Of a DNA stretch of 6,876 nt, positions 1 through 5,913 are shown piece after piece. The translations under genes were made by a program, and so were the position numbers. Position 1 is the stretch's first letter; each line of letters opens with the position of its first letter. The DNA comes from Gammaproteobacteria bacterium (GTDB lineage: Bacteria > Pseudomonadota > Gammaproteobacteria > Pseudomonadales > Oleiphilaceae): the NCBI GenBank assembly GCA_029268325.1, contig JAJUGC010000117.1, forward strand, positions 1 to 6,876. The letters run 5' to 3'. Under the pieces are notes generated by a model. The model saw nothing but the letters and a program-made list of their open reading frames with translations. It made no database searches and had not been told where the DNA came from.

Positions 1-448
1 CCTTGACGGCGAGCAATCCATCCAGCATGGGCACCTGCACAATGGCGCCGCGTAACTCCGGGTGTTCCGCGGCGATCCTGACGACATGCCCGCCACCAAA
101 GGAACTGCCCCACAGGATGATATTCGTCGCATCAACCTCCGGCAGTGACTTGGTGTAGGCCAGCGCGCTCTCGACAACCTTTTCACGCCGCCACGGGCTG
201 ATGACATTACGCGGGAAGCCCTCGCTGTCCCCCCAGCCGGGATAGTCAAAGGTGACCACAGCAAACCCGGCGTCGTTAAACGCGGCGATGTAGTTTGTGA
301 CCAGTGTGAGCTGGGTAGCACCCCACCCGTGGACGATCAGAATAGTCGGCCACGGTGAGGTGCCAGCATCCCGAGGTTTATGCAGTGTTGCCGCGCAGCG
401 CACATGCTGGTGGGTAAATGAGCCTTTCTGGCAGTTCGACTGTGTCAT
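1..448 (-). CDS. Alpha/beta hydrolase, C-terminus beyond the window edge
   Basis: Reading leftward from the ATG at 448, the frame stays open for 149 codons to the window edge, so the C-terminal part is not visible. The product has the N-terminal half of an alpha/beta-hydrolase fold: an oxyanion-hole motif HGWG at residues 40-43, a FDYPGWGDSEG segment at 68-77, and a nucleophile elbow GSSFGG at 114-119 with Ser116 as the likely nucleophile. The catalytic Asp/Glu and His should lie in the missing part. The overall style recalls dienelactone-hydrolase-like or YcjY-like cytoplasmic esterases; the substrate cannot be told. A GAGG ribosome site lies about 8 bases before the ATG (457-460). The gene is divergent from a TetR regulator and shares its control region, so repression by that regulator is likely (inference). 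The fold assignment is secure; the specific function is open. Confidence 0.86.
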   Translation of the reverse strand, partial: MTQSNCQKGSFTHQHVRCAATLHKPRDAGTSPWPTILIVHGWGATQLTLVTNYIAAFNDAGFAVVTFDYPGWGDSEGFPRNVISPWRREKVVESALAYTKSLPEVDATNIILWGSSFGGGHVVRIAAEHPELRGAIVQVPMLDGLLAVK

Positions 449-463
449 ATTGCTAACCTCTTT

Positions 464-494
464 GTGACATCAATCCCTGGTTTTGTTCTAGAAT
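464..494 (+). promoter_or_regulatory. Possible promoter of the TetR gene
   Basis: GTGACA (464-469, one mismatch to TTGACA) and TAGAAT (489-494, one mismatch to TATAAT) face the regulator gene, but the 19-base spacer is longer than ideal. The predicted start of transcription near 501 falls inside the inverted repeat at 499-525, which fits autorepression. This is a weak pattern match only. Confidence 0.35.
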
Positions 495-498
495 GGCG

Positions 499-525
499 TT
501 CAAGATAAATTGAATGTATCTTGAA
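499..525. promoter_or_regulatory. Probable TetR-family operator, 27-bp inverted repeat
   Basis: TTCAAGATA (499-507) and TATCTTGAA (517-525) are perfect 9-base inverted arms around a 9-base spacer. The element lies in the divergent intergenic region between a TetR-family gene and the hydrolase, which is the usual place for such an operator. Length and symmetry suit a TetR dimer or pair of dimers. It overlaps the hydrolase promoter and lies just downstream of a possible promoter for the regulator itself, so it could control both genes. Confidence 0.7.
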
Positions 526-531
526 TGTCAA
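502..531 (-). promoter_or_regulatory. Sigma70-type promoter of the hydrolase gene
   Basis: On the minus strand a perfect TTGACA (-35, at 531-526) is followed after 18 bases by TATCTT (-10, at 507-502, 4 of 6 consensus bases). Transcription would begin near 495, giving a leader of about 47 bases before the hydrolase ATG at 448. The two arms of the inverted repeat at 499-525 fill the spacer and cover the -10 box, so a bound regulator would block polymerase directly. Confidence 0.55.
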
Positions 532-569
532 TCAACAATGGGGTTCACCAGGCCACCCGTCGGCCCCAC

Positions 570-574
570 AGGAG
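570..574 (+). promoter_or_regulatory. Ribosome binding site that sets the TetR start
   Basis: AGGAG lies 6 bases before the TTG codon at 581. It is the only good Shine-Dalgarno match near the N-terminus of this frame and supports the shorter 180-residue protein over the 200-residue reading from 521. Confidence 0.6.
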
Positions 575-580
575 ATCGTC

Positions 581-1123
581 TTGGCCCGCAACAAACGCCA
601 CTTGGATCCGAAGATTAAAAAGGAAGAGATCGAGCTCGTAGCCACAACGCTGTTCAAGGAAAAGGGTTACGAAAACACCTCGATGGCCGAGATCGCCAGA
701 AGCGCGGGTGTGGCCGCCAATACCATTTACTGGTACTTCGAAAACAAGGACGACCTCCTGATTGCGGTGCTGAACCGAGTGGTATCCCAAGCCATGGCTG
801 AGGTGGTTGCGCTACGGGAGCAACCGCTTGGAACAAGGCTGCTGAAGTTGATCGCCCAGGTGGAGAGTTCCGGCTCATTGATGGCCGATATCCACTCCCG
901 CGTAAGCCACTCCCCCAAAGTGCAAGCCTGGCACGATCAGTTTCATGCGATGGTGGAGCAGTTGTCGGTGTCAGAACTGGTCAACGCCGGGGTGGACGTG
1001 GAGGAAGCACAACTTGATGCCAAATTGCTGATTTACGTGATCGAGGGACTGCTCGCACACCCCCACAAGTTGCAGGAAAGGGAACAGATTATTGATCAGG
1101 CCCTTAAGCGTATCTTTGCCTGA
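581..1123 (+). CDS. TetR/AcrR-family transcriptional regulator
   Basis: The product is 180 residues from the TTG at 581. The N-terminal helix-turn-helix is typical of TetR: a first helix KEEIELVATTLFKEKGY (14-30), then TSMAEIARSAGVAANTIYWYF (33-53) followed by ENKDDLL. The C-terminal part is helical and variable, as expected for a ligand-binding and dimerisation domain; the ligand is unknown. I prefer the TTG at 581 because AGGAG (570-574) sits 6 bases before it. An upstream in-frame TTG at 521 would give 200 residues, but it has no clear ribosome site, lies inside the operator repeat, and adds a Pro/Gly-rich tail unlike the family. The gene is divergent from the hydrolase and is probably its repressor as well as its own (inference). 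Its end faces the HD-protein gene, 109 bases away. Confidence 0.9.
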   Translation: MARNKRHLDPKIKKEEIELVATTLFKEKGYENTSMAEIARSAGVAANTIYWYFENKDDLLIAVLNRVVSQAMAEVVALREQPLGTRLLKLIAQVESSGSLMADIHSRVSHSPKVQAWHDQFHAMVEQLSVSELVNAGVDVEEAQLDAKLLIYVIEGLLAHPHKLQEREQIIDQALKRIFA

Positions 1124-1232
1124 TCAGGGCACGCCCTTACCTGATGCCAGGCCAGCAAAGGCTCATGCTTTGCCGACCAAGATCGAAGAGCAGTTACCTT
1201 ATGAAGAGGTCAGGTATCTAGAAAACGCATGG

Positions 1233-1844
1233 TCATTCAAGCTGCGCTGCAACTTCTGCCAGCAACTGTTTCAGTTGCGCACAATCCGGGGTGATTTCCC
1301 GGTAATATTCCCGCGCCCGGGGCGAGAGGCGCTGGTAGCCCCAGCGGGCGCGGCGGAGGGTTTCATCCCAGCCTTCCCGGCGATAGTAAAGGGGTAGGTT
1401 GTGGTCGAAGTAGGACAGGCTGTCGGCGTCCTTGAGCAGGTCGCTGCGGGGATCACCGCCGACCTCGTGACGCCGGATCAGCCGGGCGACTTCCTGGCGG
1501 ACTTCGGCTTCCACGCCGGCCGACTGGAGTAACTCATCGGCAATCTGCGCACCCAGCTCCGCATGTTGAGCCTTGAAAGTGTCGTAGTCTTCAAAACTAT
1601 GCCGTTGCAGCCGGTCCTCCCGGGCCCGTTCGATATCGTGGCCCAGGGCGGCCATGCGCAGGGCGGCATCTGCCGAAGGTTCCATGCGCAGTAGCCAGTG
1701 CAGGGTGTTTTCGGCATGCCCGGCGTCTTCCTCCACGGGAGAGCGGGCCAGCACTTCACGAATCAGCGCTGCCGCCCGGGCATGGCTTGCCTCTGTAAAT
1801 ACGGTATCCATGTGGGCACCCCGGTCTGGACTTGTCACCGTCAT
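1233..1844 (-). CDS. HD-superfamily (putative phosphohydrolase) protein in the inositol operon
   Basis: This 203-residue protein has the spaced His/Asp pattern of HD-domain metal-dependent phosphohydrolases: His43 (GHAENTL), His69-Asp70 (GHDIER), His94 (AQHAE), His126 (RRHE) and Asp141 (KDADSLSYFD). No other domain, signal peptide or membrane segment is visible, so it should be cytosolic. The start chosen is the ATG at 1844, which overlaps the TGA of the upstream gene as ATGA and has GGGAG 5 bases before it. The longer open frame up to 1985 runs antiparallel-free inside the upstream gene and has no family-like sequence there. The tight coupling says it works with the CDP-inositol enzyme. A role in removing phosphate from a product or intermediate of that pathway is inference. 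The fold is fairly sure, the substrate unknown; it may also relate to small HD families such as DUF4202. Confidence 0.8.
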   Translation of the reverse strand: MTVTSPDRGAHMDTVFTEASHARAAALIREVLARSPVEEDAGHAENTLHWLLRMEPSADAALRMAALGHDIERAREDRLQRHSFEDYDTFKAQHAELGAQIADELLQSAGVEAEVRQEVARLIRRHEVGGDPRSDLLKDADSLSYFDHNLPLYYRREGWDETLRRARWGYQRLSPRAREYYREITPDCAQLKQLLAEVAAQLE

Positions 1845-3151
1845 ATCTTCTCCCGCAGGGCGAAGATCCGATACAGGACAACAGCATTCATCATGATGGC
1901 AATGGCAACCAACGTGGTGCCGGGGATCGCCAGGAGTGCGCCGATCAGAACGGTCAGGTAGCGTGTGTCCCGCCCGATACGCCAACCCAGGTTGGGGCCT
2001 AGTTGGTCGGCCTTGTGTGCGCTATAGCTGGAGATAAAGCTACCGGCGATAGCCAAAAGCCCAATGAACAGCCAAGCGTTGGACTCTTGTACCTGCACCG
2101 TATGCCAGGTTAGCGCCCCGAGCACGGCCGCATCGGCATAGCGATCCAACAGTGCGTCCAGCCAGCCCCCATAGGGGGAAGGCGCCAGACGTACCCGCGC
2201 GATCTCACCATCGCAGCCATCCACCACAGAGGCCAATTGCACCAGGATGCCGCCGACCAACAGCGTCCAGTAATAGGGCTGCATCAAAAAGAGTGCCGCC
2301 ACCAGGGCCAAGGCAAAGGCAATCAAAGAAATCTGGTTCGGGGTGATCCGGGTGCGAACCAGCCGCCGGCTGAACCACTTCGATACTGGCCGGTTGAGGT
2401 GACGTGCCACGAAGCCATCGGCCCCTTTGGAGGCGGCCCAATCCAGCAGGCCACGTTCGGCCAACCGGTGTGTTTGAGGGGTGTCCACGTCCTGCCAGTA
2501 TTCCCCGCTAATGTCACAGGCCACCAGCCGTTCCCGCTCCGCCAGCCTTTGCATGGTATCGCTCAGGCGTGTTCTGCCCGCTTCGGCCTCCTGTTCCGCC
2601 AGGGCCACAACAGCCGGGCTGCACAGAAAAGCCCCGGTGTCGAAGCCGTCGAAATCCACCAGTGCTTTATCGATCTTAATGACGGACCTGCCCCGCAGTT
2701 GCACGCGGGTGACATCATCCAGATCAATATCCGTGCGGGTGATGGCACCATCCACCGCCAACACGGCACCGTCTTCTGGCAGAGGATGCTGACACAGCCG
2801 CTTCAAGATCTCGGGAGTGTAGACATGATCGCCCATCAGCAACAGAAAAGGCTGCTGGACCAAGCCCTTCACCACACTGAGGGAGCGGCCATTTTCGGCT
2901 TTGTCCCAGTCTGCGTTGTAGACCAGGGAGATCCTCGGAGTTGCATGCCTTGCCTGATAGCTTCGCTGCCACGACTCCAACTGGGCACGCTCATGCCCGG
3001 TCACAATGATCACCTCATCGACACCGGCTAGCTGGGCGGCGCGCACGTTTCGCTCGATCAGCGGCATACCCAATAACGGCAGTAGAGGCTTGCTTTCAGA
3101 TAACGCACGCATGCGCTGGCCTTGGCCGGCCGCCAATATGACTGCCTGCAT
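1841..3151 (-). CDS. Bifunctional inositol-1-P cytidylyltransferase / CDP-alcohol phosphatidyltransferase (IPCT/DIPPS type)
   Basis: This 436-residue protein fuses two enzymes. Residues 1 to about 235 are a sugar-nucleotidyltransferase domain: LAAGQGQRM (6-14), Lys21 in SKPLLPLLG, the metal-site Asp108 in MGDHVY, and WQDVDTP (219-225). From about 245 a CDP-alcohol phosphatidyltransferase domain follows, with ITPNQIS (269-275) and the full signature D311xxD314GxxAR, eight residues, G328xxxD332xxxD336. Several hydrophobic segments between about 275 and 430 make this half an inner-membrane protein. This arrangement is that of IPCT/DIPP synthase, which makes CDP-inositol from CTP and inositol-1-phosphate and transfers phosphoinositol to a second inositol phosphate. 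Related fusions may instead transfer it to a lipid alcohol. The neighbouring inositol-phosphate synthase strongly supports an inositol substrate. The ATG at 3151 has AGGAG (3157-3161) 5 bases upstream. Its end overlaps the HD gene by 4 bases. Confidence 0.9.
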   Translation of the reverse strand: MQAVILAAGQGQRMRALSESKPLLPLLGMPLIERNVRAAQLAGVDEVIIVTGHERAQLESWQRSYQARHATPRISLVYNADWDKAENGRSLSVVKGLVQQPFLLLMGDHVYTPEILKRLCQHPLPEDGAVLAVDGAITRTDIDLDDVTRVQLRGRSVIKIDKALVDFDGFDTGAFLCSPAVVALAEQEAEAGRTRLSDTMQRLAERERLVACDISGEYWQDVDTPQTHRLAERGLLDWAASKGADGFVARHLNRPVSKWFSRRLVRTRITPNQISLIAFALALVAALFLMQPYYWTLLVGGILVQLASVVDGCDGEIARVRLAPSPYGGWLDALLDRYADAAVLGALTWHTVQVQESNAWLFIGLLAIAGSFISSYSAHKADQLGPNLGWRIGRDTRYLTVLIGALLAIPGTTLVAIAIMMNAVVLYRIFALREKI

Positions 3152-3193
3152 AAAAACTCCTGCGTTGAAGAATGAAGATCAGTAGGGTTGAAA

Positions 3194-3216
3194 GCACAGC
3201 CCCGGCGGGGCTGTGC
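3194..3216 (-). terminator. GC-rich hairpin between the two inositol genes, partial terminator or processing stem
   Basis: Perfect 10-base arms GCACAGCCCC (3194-3203) and GGGGCTGTGC (3207-3216) enclose a 3-base loop. In the leftward transcript the stem is followed by only TTTC, so it resembles an intrinsic terminator with a short U tract. It lies 13 bases after the stop of the inositol-phosphate synthase gene and 42 bases before the next ATG. Partial termination or protection of the upstream mRNA end would make more synthase than the membrane enzyme (inference). A complete stop is less likely, as I see no good separate promoter after it. Confidence 0.6.
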
Positions 3217-3229
3217 CTGACCGCAGGCT

Positions 3230-4339
3230 TTAGGCAGCCTGAGTCTTGACGCGCGCGATAAAGCTTTCGACTTCGTCGTAGGCTTGGTCGTCGGTCATCT
3301 GCTTGGGGGGATGCTTGCAGAAATACGCAGAGGGTGCGTGCAGCACACCGCCCTCGCCACGCTCCAGCGCGAGCTTGGCACAACGGATCATGTCGATGGC
3401 CACGCCTGCGGAGTTGGGAGAGTCTTCCACCGACAGCCGCAGCTCGAGGTTCATGGGCACATCGCCGAACAGCTTGCCTTCCATGCGCAGGAAGCAAACC
3501 TTGTTGTCCTTCTGCCAGGGGATGTAGTCAGACGGTCCGACGTGGATGTTCTCATCCGCCAACCGCTGTGCTGCCACCGCCTGAACCGCCTCGGTCTTGG
3601 AGGTGCGCTTGGACGACAGCCGCTCCCGGTTGAGCATGTTCATAAAGTCGGTGTTACCACCGGTGTTGAGCTGATAGGTCCGCTCCAGGCGTACACCGCG
3701 ACGGGCGAACAGGTCTGTCAGCACCCGGTGAGTAATGGTTGCACCCAGCTGGGCCTTGATATCGTCGCCAATCAGCGGAATGCCGCGCTCGGCGAAGCGC
3801 TTCTCCCAGGCAGGGTCACTGGCAATAAAGACCGGAATACAGTTGATGAAGGCAACTCCCGCCTCCAGGGCACACTCGGCATAGAACCGCGTGGCTTCCT
3901 CAGAACCTACGGGCAGATAGTTCAGCAGCACTTCAGCGCCGCTCTCCCGCAGGATTTTGACGACTTGGGCCTTATCCGGCTGTGGAGCATCGCTTTTCAC
4001 AAAGCTCAGGTGCTCCGGATGATCTTTCATATGCTCTGAGTAGCCATCAAGTATCGGGCCCATGCTCACCTTAACACCGCTGGCAGGAAGGTCTTTCTGG
4101 AAGACCGTCGTGCAGTTGGGCAGTGCGAAGATGGCTTCATGTACATCTTTGCCGACTTTACGGGCATCAATGTCGAAAGCCGCAACAACCCGAATATCGC
4201 TGGGCGTGTAACCACCGATATCCCAATGCATCAAGCCGATAACATCTTCAGGATTCCGGTCGCGGTAATAGTGAATCCCCTGAAGCAGTGAACTTGCACA
4301 GTTACCTACGCCTGCTATTGCGATCTTGATCGCTTTCAT
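3230..4339 (-). CDS. ino1: Myo-inositol-1-phosphate synthase
   Basis: This 369-residue cytosolic enzyme would convert glucose 6-phosphate to 1D-myo-inositol 3-phosphate (L-myo-inositol 1-phosphate) with bound NAD. Family motifs appear in order: the nucleotide-binding loop GVGNCASSL (10-18), NYLPVGSEEA (140-149), GDDIKAQLGAT (191-201), QLNTGGNTDFMNM (223-235), SKRTSKTEA (243-251) and EDSPNSAGVAIDMIR (305-319). Lys244, Lys248 and nearby residues fit the catalytic lysine region of the family. The length of about 370 residues fits the short prokaryotic (archaeal/actinobacterial) form rather than the longer eukaryotic one. The ATG at 4339 puts the NAD loop at the normal distance from the N-terminus; AGGAGGT lies 11 bases upstream, slightly far. 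It is first in the leftward cluster, 78 bases before the CDP-inositol enzyme, and supplies its substrate. Confidence 0.93.
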   Translation of the reverse strand: MKAIKIAIAGVGNCASSLLQGIHYYRDRNPEDVIGLMHWDIGGYTPSDIRVVAAFDIDARKVGKDVHEAIFALPNCTTVFQKDLPASGVKVSMGPILDGYSEHMKDHPEHLSFVKSDAPQPDKAQVVKILRESGAEVLLNYLPVGSEEATRFYAECALEAGVAFINCIPVFIASDPAWEKRFAERGIPLIGDDIKAQLGATITHRVLTDLFARRGVRLERTYQLNTGGNTDFMNMLNRERLSSKRTSKTEAVQAVAAQRLADENIHVGPSDYIPWQKDNKVCFLRMEGKLFGDVPMNLELRLSVEDSPNSAGVAIDMIRCAKLALERGEGGVLHAPSAYFCKHPPKQMTDDQAYDEVESFIARVKTQAA

Positions 4340-4349
4340 TCGTTTAATT

Positions 4350-4357
4350 ACCTCCTT
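4350..4357 (-). promoter_or_regulatory. Strong Shine-Dalgarno of the inositol-phosphate synthase gene
   Basis: AAGGAGGT on the minus strand is a near-perfect anti-16S match, with an 11-base A/T-rich gap to the ATG at 4339. The strength of the site suggests high translation of the synthase; the spacing is longer than the usual 5 to 9 bases. Confidence 0.6.
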
Positions 4358-4368
4358 ACATCAATACA

Positions 4369-4393
4369 GACCGATAAACGGTCAATCCGATAA
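4369..4393. promoter_or_regulatory. Inverted and direct repeats in the leader of the inositol cluster
   Basis: GACCG (4369-4373) and CGGTC (4379-4383) form an inverted repeat around ATAAA. CCGATAA occurs twice, at 4371-4377 and 4387-4393, exactly 16 bases apart. These lie just upstream of the ribosome site of the synthase gene, so they could be a regulator site or a small mRNA hairpin. A TTGACC on the minus strand (4386-4381) resembles a -35 box, but no convincing -10 follows it. Confidence 0.35.
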
Positions 4394-4610
4394 GTATTCC
4401 CCCTGTTTTACCAAGAACATGGATTTAATAGGAATATCTACGCACGTCGCCCACGCGCCAAGGACGGGTCGAACCCAGGCAAATTAGCGAGTTTGAACAG
4501 TTCTTGAAAAAGCGTGAGCAGGCACGTAACAGAGCAGACGCCCTATTGGCGTCTATGGAAAGGGCAGCACCTAATGGGAACAGAAGACTCTTGACACACT
4601 GCGGTCATAG
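4394..4610. other. Intergenic stretch with no recognisable gene
   Basis: No credible gene was found here. On the plus strand the frame 4432-4638 is open for 69 codons and contains a charged, helix-like segment, EFEQFLKKREQARNRADALL, but it has no good start with a ribosome site and I recognise no family. A hairpin lies inside it at 4536-4554, with arms AGACGCC and GGCGTCT and the loop CTATT. It may be a fragment of a lost gene or chance. The promoter of the leftward inositol cluster is expected at the left edge. Confidence 0.4.
4536..4554. repeat. Short inverted repeat (hairpin)
   Basis: AGACGCC (4536-4542) and GGCGTCT (4548-4554) are perfect 7-base arms around CTATT. No U tract follows on either strand, so it is not a clear terminator. 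Its role is unknown. Confidence 0.4.
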
Positions 4611-4902
4611 ACGGGCTGCGCCTACAGGTGTTCCAAAATAGCGACAAATTTTTTGGATGTCAAACAGGGGCTGGAGTGGGATTGGAGAGCCGAATGTATA
4701 TCCCGGAGTGCCGACTGCGACGGCAAGGTGAGCGGGCAGGACGTCATCGATATCCTGTCCAACTTCTACCCCAACCGCCCTGACTCGCAGTTTGACTAGG
4801 ACCTAGTCCAAGATCCAGAACAGAAGGAAGCAGCTCAAACAGCATTCAAAAAAGTAGCCGAGAAGTTCCGCCGACATATCATGCTTCCATCAAGAGCCTC
4901 CA
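4611..4902 (+). pseudogene. Coding-like relic with an EF-hand/dockerin-like loop and in-frame TAG
   Basis: One frame runs from 4611 with a single interruption, a TAG at 4797-4799, and keeps protein-like composition on both sides. Before the stop is the segment SADCDGKVSGQD (4707-4742). It follows the 12-residue calcium-loop pattern D-x-D-x-D-G-x-V-x-x-x-D except for Ser in place 1, and VIDIL follows as in dockerin helices. After the stop comes a charged helical stretch, EQKEAAQTAFKKVAEKFR. No start codon with a ribosome site was seen. I do not recognise the family. The most likely reading is the remnant of a gene truncated where the nirB fragment begins near 4903; chance openness cannot be excluded. 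Confidence 0.35.
4794..4808. repeat. 15-bp near-palindrome containing the TAG
   Basis: GACTAGG (4794-4800) and CCTAGTC (4802-4808) are perfect 7-base arms around a single A. The in-frame TAG of the relic at 4797-4799 lies within the left arm. The site is CTAG-rich, which is unusual in many proteobacterial genomes. Its function is unknown. Confidence 0.45.
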
Positions 4903-5913
4903 CGCTCCTGCCACAACGTCACCAAGGGCGACATCGTGGCCTGCATTCAGGATGGCCGGGCGTCTTCTCTGGGCGAGGTGAAGGATTGCACCAAGGCCGC
5001 CACCGGCTGCGGCGGTTGTGCCGCCCAGCTGAAGAAAGTGGTGGACCACGAGATGGCCGCCCTGGGCATGGAAGTCAGCACCGCCCTGTGTGAGCACTTC
5101 GCCCACACCCGCAAGGAGCTGGAGCATATCGTGCGGGTGGAAGGCATCAAAACCTTCGTTGAGCTGCGTGATCGTCACGGCAAGGGCCTGGGTTGCGACA
5201 TCTGCAAGCCCACGGTGAGCAACATCCTGGCCTCGGTCTGGAACGACTACGTGCTCAAGCAGGAGCACGTGGGTCTGCAAGACACCAACGATACCTACCT
5301 GGCCAACATGCAGAAAGACGGCACTTTCTCCGTGGTGCCGAGGATTGCCGGCGGTGAAATCACGCCGGAGAAACTCATCATCCTGGGTGAGGTGGCTCGC
5401 GACTTCGGGCTCTACACCAAGATCACCGGCGGCCAGCGCATCGATCTGTTCGGCGCCAAGCTGAACCAGCTGCCGGCCATCTGGCAGCGTCTGGTGGATG
5501 CGGGCTTTGAGACGGGCCAGGCCTACGGCAAATCGGTGCGCACGGTGAAAAGCTGCGTCGGTAGCACCTGGTGCCGCTATGGGGTGCAGGACAGCGTCAA
5601 ACTCGCCATCGATCTGGAGAACCGCTACAAGGGCATCCGCACCGCCGATCGCCTGCAACGCACCGCCCGCTGGCTCGAGGAGCTGGATGGCGGCCTGGAG
5701 TACCTGAAGAAGGTCGTCCTGGAAGACTCGCTGGGGATCTGCGCTGATCTGGACGCCCAAATGGAACGTCTGGTGGCCAATTACCAGTGCGAGTGGAAGA
5801 CCACCCTGGAGAACCCGGAAAGCCTCAAACGTTTTCGCCAGATGATCAACGATGAGGGAGACGATCCCAAGGTGGGTTTCATCAGCGAGCGAGGCCAGCC
5901 ACGCCCCGCCACG
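4903..5913 (+). pseudogene. nirB: nirB remnant: C-terminal part of the nitrite reductase large subunit, internally deleted
   Basis: The frame from 4903 matches the second half of NirB, the cytosolic siroheme NADH-nitrite reductase. Homology starts at SCHNVTKGDIVACIQDG, in a BFD-like [2Fe-2S] domain whose first cysteine is replaced by Arg at the junction. CTKAATGCGGC and later GCDICKP follow, then the sulfite/nitrite-reductase half-domain (QDTNDTYLANMQKDG, ITGGQRIDLFGA, SCVGSTWCRYG). At 5635-5643 the sequence jumps from ENRYKGIRT to ADRLQRTARWLEEL. By comparison with NirB as I remember it, about 70 residues are missing, including the second cysteine pair (CxxxC) that holds the 4Fe-4S/siroheme centre. 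The FAD/NADH-binding N-terminal half is absent as well. The natural C-terminus is nearly reached at ERGQPRPA, then the frame runs into antisense GNAT sequence to 6006. There are no frameshifts, so the decay looks recent. It cannot be a working nitrite reductase. Confidence 0.88.

Noticed and set aside
1124..1232. Bidirectional terminator between the convergent TetR and HD genes
   Set aside because: Only weak stems are seen (CCTGATCAGG at 1119-1128; GCAAAG/CTTTGC further on), and neither has a T run, so no terminator is claimed.
1092..1397. Plus-strand frame of 101 codons starting inside the TetR gene end
   Set aside because: It overlaps the TetR end and then runs antisense to the HD gene, with no ribosome site and no family resemblance.
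2237..3031. Plus-strand open frame of 264 codons
   Set aside because: It lies antisense within the cytidylyltransferase/phosphatidyltransferase gene, whose motifs are unmistakable. The product has no family features.
3096..3497. Minus-strand frame spanning the gap between the two inositol genes
   Set aside because: It overlaps the end of the synthase gene and the start of the next gene in another frame, with a basic, Arg-rich composition typical of shadow frames.
3284..4039. Plus-strand open frame of 251 codons
   Set aside because: Antisense shadow of the inositol-phosphate synthase gene.
4455..4490. Possible tRNA T-arm (minus strand GGGTTCGACCC)
   Set aside because: The arm does not pair as a 5-bp stem with a 7-base loop, and no acceptor, anticodon or D arm surrounds it.
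4879..5760. Long minus-strand open frame of 293 codons
   Set aside because: It is antisense to the nirB remnant over its whole length, and the plus strand shows clear family motifs. High GC at third positions keeps the reverse frame open.
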